Of a stretch of 64,000 bases of DNA, positions 35,540-47,878 are shown in pieces. The stretch is from Climacium dendroides. Taxonomy: Eukaryota > Streptophyta > Bryopsida > Hypnales > Climaciaceae. The stretch lies in NCBI GenBank assembly GCA_950106755.1, contig OX467092.1, positions 992,001 to 1,056,000 on the forward strand, given 5' to 3'. The stretch's first letter is position 1, and each line of letters begins with the position of its first letter. Made by a program: the position numbers and the translations under genes. Below the pieces are notes generated by a model. It saw nothing but the letters and a program-made list of their open reading frames with translations. It had not been told where the DNA came from and ran no database searches.

Positions 35540-38500
35540 GGTAGCATTTGTGATATTACAGAGGGAGTTATGATTTTAGTAGTATGATAGATTTTTTTAT
35601 TATGAGAACTTGAATGAATTCAATAGGAAATGCAAATTAGGTTTTATCGTACATGTTGTTTCTAGTACCGTAATCTTTCTTTATCATCTACTTTTTTCAA
35701 GTATCTATTAGCAAAATTGATAAATTCACACATCTCACAAATGTTAGATTTTGTGGCATAACTTCAACAATGACTTTCATTTTCAAACTTGTGTTTGACA
35801 AAAAATGTACCAAAAAATTTCACCAAAAAAACATTGTTCTTAACCAAATAAACATCTCAAATAAATGGCAAAAATGAGTAAATAGAATGAAATTAACATC
35901 TCATGTTTAGACAAGCAAAAAAAAAAATCTATAAAAAAAAAATCATTATTATTTAAGCATGTATCAAATAAACATTTTATGTTATTGTAAGAACAATTAT
36001 ACAAAACAATAGCTTGTGATATAAATTTTTATTCTAATATTACACTATTAAAACTATTTATTGCAATAAAAAATTTATAACAAAAAATTTAAAGATATTC
36101 TGAAATGGAGAAATTTTTATTTTAACTGAAGCATATCAAATATTGGCAACACTTAATTTTAATTTTATAAAAATATATTTTAAATATTTAATTAACATAA
36201 ATAAATAAATTACATTCAAATTGATGGTTAGAGGCAATTTTAAAACTGTAAATTGATTTTTATTAACAAAAGAAGTTCCTAAGTTGTAATTAAAGAAAAA
36301 TGTTAACGTAAATTTGTAAAGTCATTCTATACAAAACATTCAAGAACTCTAGTGCTCCCAAAATATATACAAGTAGATGGGAGGAATTTTCTTGAGCTTA
36401 CAATTAATACAATTTGGCCCCAAGTATAAGCTGGCCTTTAGTAAAAAATATATTTTTCCAAAATAAAAAGATAAGATAAGATAATAGGATGTAATCAATG
36501 AAGGGAGCCAAGCCTTTTAAGTACCCACATGAAGGATTCATGGCTACAAACAATATTAGACAAATATCCTGTCTTCCTACCAATGAATCAAACAGTCCCT
36601 AACCTATTACTATCACTCAACAAGCCTAACCACCTACTATTTGGAATCAACATAGATGTAGTAAAAAGCCTATCTTATAACTGATAAATGGTCCATATCA
36701 TGATAACAACTTTGGCCCATATCATGATAACAACTTTAGCATAGAGGAACTGGAAGACATGCTAGCCAAATCTATCTATTGAGTTGGGTTGTCTAGCTTG
36801 ACAAAAAAAATTAAAATTAAAATTGATCCTTTCAGATGTTGGGGTTGAAAGGTGATTTTCTAATAGACATCTAGATGTCGTGACATGATGTGACATTGAA
36901 AACCTTGCTATGAGCAAGGGGGGCATTTTACCTTGGTTGGATAAACCACGAGGCAATAAAGGGGTCAATTCACCCTAGCCTCTAATGTGAGGCTAGTGTC
37001 TAGCTATTTTTTTTTAAGTTTACAACACTGATTCTCTGAACATTTTACATCTTTACAATTAACTAGTCATTATATATGCATGGCATCAAAGTTCATAGCT
37101 TGAAGCTCACATCACTTATGGCATCAATATTCATTGCAATAAAGCATTATTTGATTGCTACTTTTACGACCAAAATTTCAATCATTGGCACCCCTCTTGC
37201 AGTTGTCTATACCAAATATAAGATGGATCAATGGGCATGGGTCAAAGTTATGAAAAGCAACTCATGTGCCAACAAAACTATAGAAAATGGTGTCATCAAA
37301 CAAGAGATTGAGGAGGCAAACAAGACATGCGGAAGTTAAGGGGCATCTTGCTACATTTAACACACATATGACAACCTTAAAGAGTAAAAAAACAACACAT
37401 GGCTCATGAGATCTAGCTTGATTATACATTGAACCAACTTATATTTTGCAATTGTTTCCAGAGTACTAGATAAGTATGTCGAGTTTACAAATCTACTTTA
37501 CAATCATGTTTGCCTTCATCTTCTTTGAAGCAATGGAGGTTGTTAAAGTAATAAATAATAACCAATATCGAAATAGCTTTGTTTTGCTCTTGATATGTAT
37601 TTATCTTGAAGCATCCACGACCCTATATGAACTTTGTCAATAAAAATGAAGATACCATATTCACTACTCATCTAAATGCCATTCTTATAGACTTTAAGGC
37701 CATTAACCTCTAAATATTTAAGGTCTTTTTTGTTCTTTAAAGAATTTTCTCTAAAGTGAACAGAAAGCCAACTTTTTGATAAGTTGTATCAATTTTTTTG
37801 AATTATAACCGTACAAATTCAAACTAGACAAGCTAGAGATCACATAGAAATAAAACACTATCACTATGGATTGAAAGGTTATAATGTTTGATCATGAGGA
37901 TGCTAAAACTATGAAAGTGATTTGAAGTCTTTCAATCCTCTTTTCACATGTCAAATCTAAAATGTTGGTCACCAAAAAAATATGAGGATAAAGGATCCAA
38001 CATACATAATCCCAATTAATTTATGGGTTTTCAAAATCTACTCTATAATTTTTTTAAATGAATTTCTAATGTGATTTTTTCTCCAAGATCTAGTGTATTT
38101 GAGGCTCATTTCCCAGAACCTTCAACACTACAGAAAGTCAAGATTACAATGGACACCCTTGCACAAAATCTTGAATAGAAAAATCATAACCAGTCATTTT
38201 CAAAATTGGATTTTTGATTTTAACTTCAAAGTATTGTCGACACCAAAATTTGGTGCCTTGAACATTCAAAGGTTAAACCTATAAAGACATGACCTCTAGA
38301 ATAAAAAAGAGTCACCAAAGTTCTTGTATTATTTAAAATTTTCTATTTGAACATGACATGCTATTTGTGTTAGTTTATTATGATGTGTTAGTTTTGACGA
38401 GCTTGGACACATCTGGGTCACATTTGCATACAACCGCCTCCCTTCCCCCAATTAATCTAAGCATTGATGAGCTTTGTTAGACTTGTCTTTCATGTCCATC

Positions 38501-38745
38501 AAGATTGGCAATGTGTCTTTTGAGTTGGATGGCTTGTCCATCAAGATGGATGGCCTAAAAAATTATCAAGCCCTTTGGTCAAATGATGTTATCCATTCAA
38601 ATCGCAACTACTTTCATTCACATTCTATCATAAAGGACATTGGAATTGAAGATTAATGTTATGATGGACATACTAACGTCGTGATGTGTCTTGATATAAA
38701 CACCTTAGTATTACTGAACTAATAGGTGCATTCTTTTTTTTAAAA
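35540..38745. other. Gene-free AT-rich region
   Basis: A small direct repeat occurs at 36690-36735 (CATATCATGATAACAACTTT twice). Open frames such as 36762-36968 and 37076-37339 have no recognisable family. Nothing else seen. Confidence 0.45.
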
Positions 38746-38750
38746 GTTAA

Positions 38751-39324
38751 CTAGAGTGCCCTATGGTGTTGCCACAATCAAAACAAAAGTAAAAGTAATT
38801 TTCTAATTTTAAAAAAACAAAAAACAACTCAAAAATCCATAACTTTCTCATCGTGAGTCAGAATGTCACAAAACCAAGCTTGTGCACCCCTCCTTGCCGA
38901 GAGCTTTTCAATGGTACCAAAATTGTGACCAAAATATAAAAAATCTAATTTTTTTTGTTCATAAAAATACTTCAAAATTCAATAACTTTCACACTGTGAA
39001 TCGGAACACCACAAAACAAAACCGGTGCACCCCTCCTCACCAAGGCCTTTCCGACAGTACCAAGATCGTGGCCAAAATATAAGTAAAAGTAATTTTCTAA
39101 TTATTCAGAACCAAAAAGAACTTGAAAATGCACAACTTTCACACCATACATCCGAACACCACGAAACCAAGCCGGTGCACCCTTCCTTGCCGAGGGCTTT
39201 CCGATGGTACCAAGCACACGAGTGAGGGACGTACAATCCGGGAGATCTCAACGTGACAAACAAAACAAAACAAAATAAACAAATAAAACAAAACAAAACA
39301 AACATGCTGTCTTAATAGAAGAGA
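38751..39324 (-). mobile_element. Helitron-like non-autonomous element R1, copy A
   Basis: On the - strand it starts TCTCTTCTATTAAGACAGC after an A, runs through a (TTTGT)-rich leader and GTCACGTTGAGATCTCCCGG, contains three tandem monomers of about 145 bp (each with GTACC...GGAAAG and GGTGCAC), and ends in a hairpin (TGTGG...CCATA) followed by GGGCACTCTAG before T. A/T insertion, 5' TC, and a hairpin just before a CTRR end are Helitron hallmarks. Confidence 0.75.
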
Positions 39325-40382
39325 TAGTGAAGTCATCCATTAGACCACTCTAGTCTATATAGTTCTAATAGGATTATATTTGATATGCATCATCTCCTGG
39401 ACCCTACTTCACAAGATTGTTTTTGGTCACCTCTATAAAAGACATGTAGAAAAACTCTTTGATGACAATCATATGTGTACAAGTTAAACCATCTATAGTG
39501 TTGGTAGATATATAGATATCTTCTCAATTATGTAACAAATGTCCACTCAACCAACGCCATATAATATTAATTGAGACAAGCACTACAAATGTTAGTCACA
39601 AAGGTATGTTCATTTCATTAATCCTTTTAATTGCAATCCAAGAGGTATGTTGGCCAATAGATATAAGATTATTGAAGATAGGGGAGCCAAAATGAAAAAA
39701 ACAAACAGATTAAATTAGAGAATGACTAATAGACAATGTTTGTATAAAAAATTAGGATGACCTATCATTGGTATTACAAAAATTTAGAGTATTTTTTTAG
39801 TGTATACAATTGACTCCAAGGTATGAAAAATGCATCAATACAACCATACAATACTAGCAAGCTCACAAAGATTCACTTCAAAGAACTTTGGATTCAATGG
39901 ACATTGCTTTTATTATTCATAGAGAGCAAACAATATTGAAAAATAAACCTTCAATGAATAAAAATATATACTTAATAGAAGAAATACTTGACATGAACAT
40001 ATGCAAAATCTTCTACTCAAAATTGACATAAGTTTAAATGTGTTTTTTTCATAATTGATCAACACTTAATAAGGGTAGTTGAAGCCAATTTCTACAACAA
40101 AAAATGAAAAAAACCCCTCATAAAAGCACATTGATGATCCAATTATACTAAAAAGTATTGAAAGCTTTGCTATACACAATATATTTCTTTATGTTGACCT
40201 CCTTTCCAAAAGGTACCTTTCAATGATTATAAGAAACATTATACTATTTGTTGTGTTTTGTTTAGTACTCATGGTTTTTTTCTAGAATAATTTAAAATTA
40301 GAGAGAAAAACAATTTTAATTTTAAAAGTGTGTCTAATGAATATACTTGTAAGAAGGTATCTCAAGAAGGAAAAACATAAAA
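39325..40382. other. AT-rich spacer without a recognised element
   Basis: I see no coding region and no repeat ends between the Helitron-like copy A and the R3 remnant. Confidence 0.4.
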
Positions 40383-40876
40383 ACTAATTTTCTAAGTAGG
40401 AGAACTAGAAAAGTTCTAACAATCAAAGTTAACTATAGAAATTTTTGAAAATATTTGAAAATTGAGCTCAAAACAAATCCTATACATTATATTTTAAAAA
40501 AGATACTCTTATTGTCTATAAAACAAGATGTTCTATAATTTTCACATCACAAATCCAAATGGAATGAATCAAAGCTTTTCCCATAGACAAAAATACAAAC
40601 TATAAGAAATAAATTTTAAAAATTTGTATTTCAAGTTTTTGTGAATTCTTTTTCCTACTTGCCAAGTTCAATTTGGGACTTATTGTGGTACTCTGGGTAT
40701 AACTTTTGCTACCAAGCACCAATTGAAATTAAAAAAAAATTATATTCCCCAAAAGCTAATAAATTTTTTTATCTTATGAGAAAGTTTCACCAAAAATGGA
40801 ACTCACAGGGACCTATCTGAAATCCATTTTATCTCCCGTGAGGACAAATGGGACTTTAGGGGTTTTAGCCCTTTAT
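40383..40876 (-). mobile_element. Element R3, copy 3 (diverged, partial)
   Basis: On the - strand it begins AAAACCCCTAAAGTCCCATTTGTCC near 40870 (shown in part by CCCCTAAAGTCCC) and follows R3 through AAAATGGATTT, CAATTGGTG, AAAAGCTTTGATTCATTCC and TGTGAAAATTATAGA. It ends around 40383 without the second terminal repeat. It lies just downstream of DDRGK1. Confidence 0.65.
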
Positions 40877-41261
40877 ACCTTCACTCTTTATTTAATCACT
40901 CGGTATCTTGAAGGTTAACGTGAATTTCTTATACCTTCAATGAACCTCATATTATAGTTTTCATTGTATGTATACAAAACAACTTAAGTTTAATCAAATT
41001 ATACTTTTGATTGTATGTATAATTGTCACTGAACGAAATGCATGCCACATACAATCAAAACTATACAATTCGCTCGATTGTTGATTCTACTCTATCGTTC
41101 AGGTGAGCAAAAATAAAATGACTCATGGAGAACTTGGAGAGGAGAACCTCATGGCAGGGAAATTTGTACCTCCGAGGATGTATAAATTAAAGAGAAAAGG
41201 GAAAAGAATTAGCTTTAACATCACTCGTATTTACAAGTACCTTGAAATTGAGGTGCAATGT

Positions 41262-43571
41262 TTACAATACACTAATTGGGGAAGTAACGCCTTCAATATT
41301 AGGGGAAGATTCACCAGTTTCTTGAGCACACGAGATCATGTCCGTCTCCAACGTCTTCGGTTCCAAGTCAATGAACTCGTTTGACTTGCTCGCCAAGTGA
41401 GCAATGCTAACACGTCCAAGTCGCTTGATGTAATCTGCCACCGCCTTCATCTCCTCTGGCGAAATGTAAATGAATTTCCCTCTATCATCCATAACACCAG
41501 ATATTCGCCCTGAAAGCATGCAGTGAAAATAATGAGAACGCTGCCTATTAAACAATTCAAGCATACCAACAAAACTACTTAAGGTTCACGTCCCATTCTG
41601 AAAGATACCTTGCAACCAGCAAAAATATTTAGACTTACTGACTTACCCATTTGTTCCAGTGCAACCACCCGATTTATGCACTCCTGCAACAAAAAATCAT
41701 ATTAATCTCACAAAAAAAGCGTTCCACAAGCAGTAACAGTAAATTGAAGGTCGGTTATACAATGATGAACAACCTTCTGCAACAGACATTGAAACTATGT
41801 CTTCTGATATCCAAGCCCAGCAAAAGAGTGATAGTCAACAATAACGCCAAAGTTGGTAGCTTGTTAGCAGCAAAGCACATGTTGCACGGCAAGAAGATGC
41901 ACACTGACCTGGGTACGCAGGTTGAATTCCGCAGCGAGATCTTCCAAAGCCACACACTTATGTTTCTGGATCAGCACAAGAAAACAATATTTGTAGGGTT
42001 ATTACTACAATCCAATCGAAATTATTTCACAAAGCACCGAGAATTAATGTCCACACAACGCAGTCGACTTGCTCCAATTATACGGCACACAGACCCAGCA
42101 GCGACCAATCCCACATGCTTGTGCATCCTCAAAAGTGAATACTGCTGGCCTGGATGACTACCTTGATATATTCTACGAAGTCGAAGAGCAGTCCTTGACT
42201 CTCTTCTTGAACATCGTTCTCCACTGTTCCCTCAGTATCAACAACGAAAGCTGACTTCCATTTGTCAAATTCTTCGTTGGCTGCTTGGTCCTCCTTGGCT
42301 TTCTGCTCCTGAGCAGCTTGCTCCTGGAAGAAAAGAGTGTGAATGGAAGTCAAATATTAAAAATGTAGAGTTCAGAGTGATTGACAAGTCTTTGGCCCGA
42401 CCAGGGATGATTGCAACTCTACAACAAAAGCCACTCCAATTGACATTAGCTGGGCGTGACAAGTAACACTACATGTGGAAAACTACAAAGGCCATCTCAG
42501 TTGTGCAGAAACGTAATCAGACTAACCTTGCGTAGTTCCTCTTCCTCCCGCTCCTCGTCTTTCTTGCGCCGCATAGCGGCATTCCTGTCCTGTTTTTCGC
42601 TTTTCGCCTCTCTTGCTGCTATTTCAGCCTAAAGTCCTCAGGCAAAGGTCACGGTACAGACTTAGAATCTTGATCAAGTCGAACATGAAAAGCAGCTAGC
42701 AGTCGAGTTTACCACTGTTCTCTGCGGGGCACGATTTAAATTCTGCCGCTTGTGATACTTACAGCCAGAATATATTCTGGTTCTAGCACGTGCATATTGT
42801 AATTTCGGCTTGATCAAGTTGAGCGATTGACAGTGATGAGGGTTTGTTTTATCAGGATGTCGAAGCCCACTAATGCCAATGTCAAAGAAGGTAAGTCGAA
42901 ACACCAAGAGAGTGAACAAAAACAAAGTCATCCTAAAAACGATCACGACGATAAAGTTAAATACAAATCAGAATTGCAAAAATTTACAGCAGACTGACCT
43001 CGCGGCGGGCCTCCTTCTCCTGCTTTTTAGTATCCTTCTTTCTGGGAGCTTTGGCAACGTAGTAGTCCACGGGTTCTTCAACCTCTTCATCGTCCTCGTC
43101 GGCTCCACCTGCCACCCAGCCCCGAACAATAAATCAACTCTTTCAACTTATAATTACTTTGACTACAAGGCATACTTCCGTTCAGAACATTAGACATTCA
43201 CTTGCATTGTTTCAAGGAAGCAAGCGAGCTGAATGTTGACACAACAAACCTGCAGAAGAGGACGCGGCAGGAACAATCGCCGTCGGACGCCGTCTCATCC
43301 GACTACTTCTGCCGGTAGGGGCCCGGGGCTCTCCCGCTCGCGCTGGGGCAACTGCGACAGTTTCCCTGACGACATCCTGATAAACCAAACCCTCATCACT
43401 GTCAATCGCTCAATTTCTGAGTAATTCAGGAACAAGTACGCCAACCAAACGAATTTGAAGCTAACTGCGTACCTCTGTCAACTCTCGCTTCGCCTGAGCA
43501 CGTCGCCATAGCAGCAAGGCAAGTACAGAAGGCAACAAAAGTAGACTAAAAAAGATCGCCACAAGGTCCAT
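41262..43571 (-). CDS. DDRGK1: DDRGK domain-containing protein 1 (UFBP1), UFMylation E3 complex subunit, 8 exons, 313 aa
   Basis: Read on the - strand, exons are 43571-43473, 43376-43250, 43108-42999, 42628-42527, 42323-42162, 41965-41909, 41683-41647 and 41509-41262; all introns are GT-AG and phases agree (942 nt). Residues 1-22 form one hydrophobic segment ([22 protein letters not shown]) followed by basic residues, the ER membrane anchor of the family. Residues about 55-75 are RMRRRP-type. Residues 77-165 are highly charged and Glu/Lys/Arg/Ala-rich, a predicted long helix or coiled coil. The conserved C-terminal winged-helix region carries [24 protein letters not shown] and [15 protein letters not shown], with the name-giving DDRGK at 239-243, and ends FIDLEP plus a divergent 35-residue tail. 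In animals and plants the protein anchors UFL1 at the ER and promotes attachment of UFM1, for example to ribosomal protein uL24 during ER stress and ER-phagy. No break is visible; it should be functional. Helitron-like copies lie on both sides. Confidence 0.96.
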
Positions 43572-43850
43572 CGGAAACCAAAATTCCTGTCGAACGTCGC
43601 AATTGAACGGTTAAGTTACTGGATGCTCAGACTTGAGTGTCGTTCTTCAAAACCACTGTACAATGCTCAACTTGCAGAATCTCAGAGTCGCGTGGAAATC
43701 TGATCAATACACCTTCGCCTGGAACGTCGAAGCTCGTCGCAAGCTCTGTTCTGAAGTCTACGAAACCCTAATTTGTTGGCGCCGGAACCGAAGGGGATGA
43801 GGCTTTTGCGTTGACAAAAGTTACAATCCTAAACCAGACCTGCTTGACAT
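43572..43850 (-). promoter_or_regulatory. Short promoter/5' leader region of DDRGK1
   Basis: About 280 bp of moderately GC-rich DNA separates the DDRGK1 start codon (ATG on the - strand at 43571) from the Helitron-like copy starting near 43856. No canonical TATA box was recognised. The core promoter and 5' UTR are probably confined here or extend into the transposon copy. Confidence 0.4.
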
Positions 43851-43855
43851 TATTG

Positions 43856-44280
43856 AAAAACGTTTTTAAGACAGCATGTTTGTTTTGTTTTGTTTGTTTT
43901 GTTTTGTTTGTCACGTTGAGATCTCTCGGATCGTGCGTCCCCCACTCGCGTGCTTGGTACCATTAGAAAGCCCTCAGCGAGGAGAGGTGCATCGGCTTGG
44001 TTCCGTGGCCTTCCGACGTACGGTGTGAAAGTTGTGCATTTTTTAGTTACTTTTGGTTTTAGAAAATTAGAAAATTAGAAAATTACTTTTTCTTATATTT
44101 GGTTGCAATCTTTGTACCGTTGGAAAGCCCTCAACAAGGAAGGGTGCACATGCTTGGTTTTGTGGCATTCCGACTCACGGTGAGAAAGTTATGGATTTTT
44201 GAGTTGTTTTTGGTTTTAAGAAAATTAGAAAATTACTTTTACTTTTGTTTTGATTGTGGCAACGCCACAAGGCACTCTAG
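43856..44280 (+). mobile_element. Helitron-like element R1, copy D
   Basis: It follows the R1 plan with two internal monomers and ends in the best-preserved hairpin of the family, TTGTGGC-AAC-GCCACAA (44254-44270), then GGCACT and CTAG (44277-44280) before T. The 5' end is diverged: TTTAAGACAGCATGTTTG is present but the initial TC is not evident. It lies about 285 bp from the DDRGK1 start codon. Confidence 0.75.
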
Positions 44281-44309
44281 TATATAATAAAATGTGAGAG
44301 ACCAATTGG

Positions 44310-44610
44310 AATTTTAATTTTTTGAAAAAATATGAATTTGTTATAAATTTTTGATGTATGTTGTCCAATTGACCCAAAATAGTATCAAAATTACCCCAAA
44401 ACTACCAAAAAGTATATCCATAATGATCATCTTACCACCCAAAGCAATCACAATATTTCTTAATATTGCTACAACATTTTCTAACATGGCTACAATATAA
44501 AGGAATAAAAAAATCTCCTCTGGAGAGAAATTTACACTGATAAAGTAGAAGTTTCTAAAGTAATCACTAATAATTTCATCACCATCATCCAAGGCATTGA
44601 TTTGGGCCAC
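44310..44610 (+). repeat. Partial copy of family R8
   Basis: It shares with 1820-2035 the order of blocks around ACCCCAAAACTACC/ACCCCAAAACCAAC, ATCCATAATG, CTTACTACC/CTTACCACC and AGTAGAAGTT/AGTTAGAAGTT. The terminal repeats of the first copy were not found, so it appears truncated. It directly follows a Helitron-like copy. Confidence 0.5.
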
Positions 44611-44634
44611 TAACTAACCTAATGAAGTCCTAAT

Positions 44635-44660
44635 AAACCCTAAATCCTAAACCCTAAACT
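44635..44660 (+). repeat. Short interstitial CCCTAAA-type tract
   Basis: Three imperfect units (AACCCTAAATCCTAAACCCTAA) of the plant telomere type (CCCTAAA). Too short to indicate a chromosome end; likely chance or a repair-inserted stub. Confidence 0.5.
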
Positions 44661-45291
44661 TTGTTAGTGGTTGATATAAGATTCTAATGGGTCATCTCTT
44701 AAATGTTTACATTAAGCAATTTGCTTGCAATAGGATGGTTTACCTATATGAGGAAGTTTTGGATAGAGTTTTATTGGAAAAGTCAATCCTAGAGTTTTAA
44801 TAGTTTTGAGCTTTATTGATTTCATTTTTTAACCTATAATTCAATTTCTCCTATAATTATTTCTTAACACTTCGAGTTTAAAATTTTCCATTAAAGTTAT
44901 ATGAAGTTCATATGAATTGGTCAAAAAGAAATAAATGAATTTTATTCTTTAGAAGTCATATGAATGTCATGTATTTGACAATGATAAGGGATTACTTTTT
45001 AATGTTGGATACATTCACATCATAGGGGAAGAAAAAAAGGAATATAAATTTTAACCTTGTGGATTTATTAAATGAAGATTAAATATAATCCACGTGAACA
45101 CAAATAAACCTCCAAAGATTGAGAGTTTGTTCATATAAAGGAGGCAAACTTATCCTTTTAATAATGAGCAAGGAACAAAAAGACTTCACTTTCTCTCTTT
45201 CTCTTACTATAATATTTCTTTGGCCATCATCTAATTATTTTGAAGATAATAATCACAAGAGGGCAAAATATAATCTTCAAGAGTTTAACTC

Positions 45292-46222
45292 TTAACCCCT
45301 AAAGGGCCATAGTCCCTTTGGGGGACAAATTGGATTTTAGGCAAGTATCTACAGTCTCAATTTTTATCATGGTTTTTTTTAACTTTTTTGAAAATAGAAA
45401 AAATGATTATCTTTATGAGGATGTTATTTTTTTTCAATTGGTGTTTGGGGACAAAAGTTATGCCCAAATAAGCTCAAAACAAGGGAGATTGGATAAGGAA
45501 AACAAATTGAACAAATTGAATGTTTTAATTTTTTTTTCTAATAGATTATATTTTTCTACATGGAAAGTTTGATTCATTTCATTTGGATAATCAATGTGAA
45601 AGTTATTGACAATCTTGTTTTTCAGGCAATCTAAGCATCTTTTAGAAAAAATAATTTATAGGATTCATTTCTAAATGCAATTTTTATAATTTAAAAAAAA
45701 AAAGTTTTACATGGTTTAGTTTACTCACTATAACAATCTCACAATTGGGATTAGTGCATTTTAATTTCATCCTAGAGATCTTAATAATTTAGATTTTCCT
45801 TCTATCTAGTACCTACTTCTATTTAACAATTTTTTTAAGAATGAAAATTAAATTTTTTTGAAATTTTTTTTTTTTTCCTAAACTCTCAACTCAAATCCCC
45901 ACCATAAAGATTTAAACCACAAAACTTTATAGTGCAAAAAATTTAAGTTAAGAAGGTTTAAAGTCAAATAATCTAATCCCGCAATGTACCAAAAAAACTA
46001 GTTTTCTTCACTTTAAATGCATATATCTTGCAAATTGTACGGTTAAAATTTCTGAAATTTATTCCACACATTTTTATACTAATTAGGTGCAAGATCCTAT
46101 AATTATGTGTGCAAAAAAAATCCTACTATTGTATGTTCAAATTTTTTTACTCTTTGCAATAGAAATGATAGTTTTGAATGTTTTTTGGCAAAAAAGAAAA
46201 GTTTTGATCCTTTAGGGGTTAA
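45292..46222 (+). mobile_element. TIR element R3, copy 2 (uninterrupted)
   Basis: It is bounded by a perfect 14-bp inverted repeat, TTAACCCCTAAAGG (45292-45305) and its complement (46209-46222). It is collinear with 6694-8113 but lacks the 582-bp hAT-like insert, having AGTGCATT once near 45757. The open frame 45318-45572 lies inside but is not preserved in copy 1. Confidence 0.75.
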
Positions 46223-46479
46223 AGGACATTCTATATTTTTACTTAGTCAAACTTTGTTAGTTAAATTTTCTATATTAGAACACACCTTTCAGAATTTTTA
46301 TATTTTCCTCATATAATGATGTATATTCTAAATTTATATTTTTATAAATAAAAATATTAAAAAGAATTTTATATCATTTAAAAAAATATTTCTTTACAAA
46401 AAGCATAGTAACTGAAAATTATTTTAAATAGCATAATTTTTTTAGAAAAAATAGAGTTGATAGTGATAAACATCTTCGT

Positions 46480-46800
46480 GTAAGGTAGCAACATCCATAA
46501 CTGTGAATTTTAAGGTTTTGGACATGATGTCCATTAATAGACATCCAAAAAATTATTCGACCCTAATATCATGAGAAAATTAATTTATGTGCACTTCTAA
46601 ATGTATTATTTAGACAATGTGAATATAAATTGTGAATTTTGATAAAATAAAAGATAAATGCGCCTAATATTGACACTAGGGTCTAATACTCAAGTGTAGT
46701 ACATCCTTGTAATTACATCTATTCACTTACTAAGATTTTCTAAGATTTTTGAGGAGATGATTATAGGTACAATGAAGGTTATGAGTGTTACTACCTTAAT
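46480..46800 (-). repeat. Dispersed repeat family R6, copy 2
   Basis: This is the inverted counterpart of 480-815, with the same order of shared blocks. It lies just beyond the TIR element of 45292-46222. Confidence 0.7.
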
Positions 46801-47243
46801 AAGTGTACTCTTTCAGCTCACACTAAGAAAAAATTGATAGAAAAAATTCAAAAGTGGTGTATTGTATGCTAACTTCAAAGTGTTACAAAAATTATAATCT
46901 TCATAATTTTGAAAAAAATTTAAAATGATATAAAATATAAATTATTGGAGCTACATTTTTTTTTAATCAAACTTAAAGACATTTAAAATCATGCACTATG
47001 TAAAATTCAAGTTTGACTTTTCAAGTAGTTTAGGCTTGTTTTGTGTTTTAAGGTTTAAAATTTAACACACACCAATCCACATGTATGTTTCATCTAAAAC
47101 TAGTATGAAGATGAACCCTTATTGGTGCAAGCCCCTATATTCAATTTGAAAACCTCCTAAATTTTATATTGTTCATCCTTCATGTAAATGCACTTTGTAG
47201 GTCCTTACATCCAAAACTACGTATACCATTGTCAACTCAATTA

Positions 47244-47878
47244 TCTACAAATTAAGACAAGATGTTTGTTTTGTTTGTTTGTTTGTCATATTGAGATCTC
47301 TTGGACTATGCGTCCCCTAGTCGCGTGATTGCACTAGAAGAAACCAAAATTTTCGATGTCTAAGGGAACGGATTTTAGGTGACGTTGAAGAAAACAACCT
47401 ATGTTTTTATGTCAACAATTATCTCCATTAATGTTCCATTGGACATCATTATTGACATGAAAAATACAGGTTGTTTTTTTCAACGTCACCTAAAATTCGT
47501 TCCCTTTGACGTCGGCTGTTTTTTTGAATGTCACCTAAAACAAGGTTTTCTTATAGTGTTGGTATCATCGGAAAGCCCTCGGCAAGGAGGGATGCACCGG
47601 CTTGGTTTCATGGCATCTCAACGTACGGTGTGAATGTTATGCATTTTTGAGTTATTTTTTATTCTAAAAAATTAAAAAATTATTTTTTCTTATATTTTGG
47701 TCACAATCTCAGTACCGTCAGAAAGCTCTTGGCGAGGAGGGGTGCATGAGCTTGGTTTCGTGGCATTCCGACTCATGGTGAGAAAGTTATGCATTTTTGA
47801 GTTATTTTTGGTTCTAAAAAAATTAGAAAATTACTTTTACTTTTGTTTTGACTATAGCAATGGCACAGGGCACACTAG
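47244..47878 (+). mobile_element. Helitron-like element R1, copy B, carrying a CACTA MITE
   Basis: It starts TCTACAAATTAAGACAAGATG after an A (in part TCTACAAATTAAGAC) and ends GGGCACACTAG at 47878. Two internal monomers are present. The leader is interrupted at 47332-47558 by a CACTA MITE. The terminal hairpin is partly decayed. Its last base touches the first base of copy C. Confidence 0.75.
47332..47558. mobile_element. CACTA-type MITE (227 bp) with 3-bp target duplication
   Basis: It begins CACTAGAAGAAACC and ends GGTTTTCTTATAGTG, with TTG on each side (47329-47331 and 47559-47561). The sister copies of the host element have TTG once at this site. Inside, further inverted blocks occur (AGGTGACGTTGAA against TTCAACGTCACCT). 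CACTAG/TAGTG ends with a 3-bp duplication are diagnostic of the CACTA (EnSpm) superfamily. Confidence 0.85.

Noticed and set aside
44635..44660. Telomere tract
   Set aside because: Only about three imperfect CCCTAAA units; too short.
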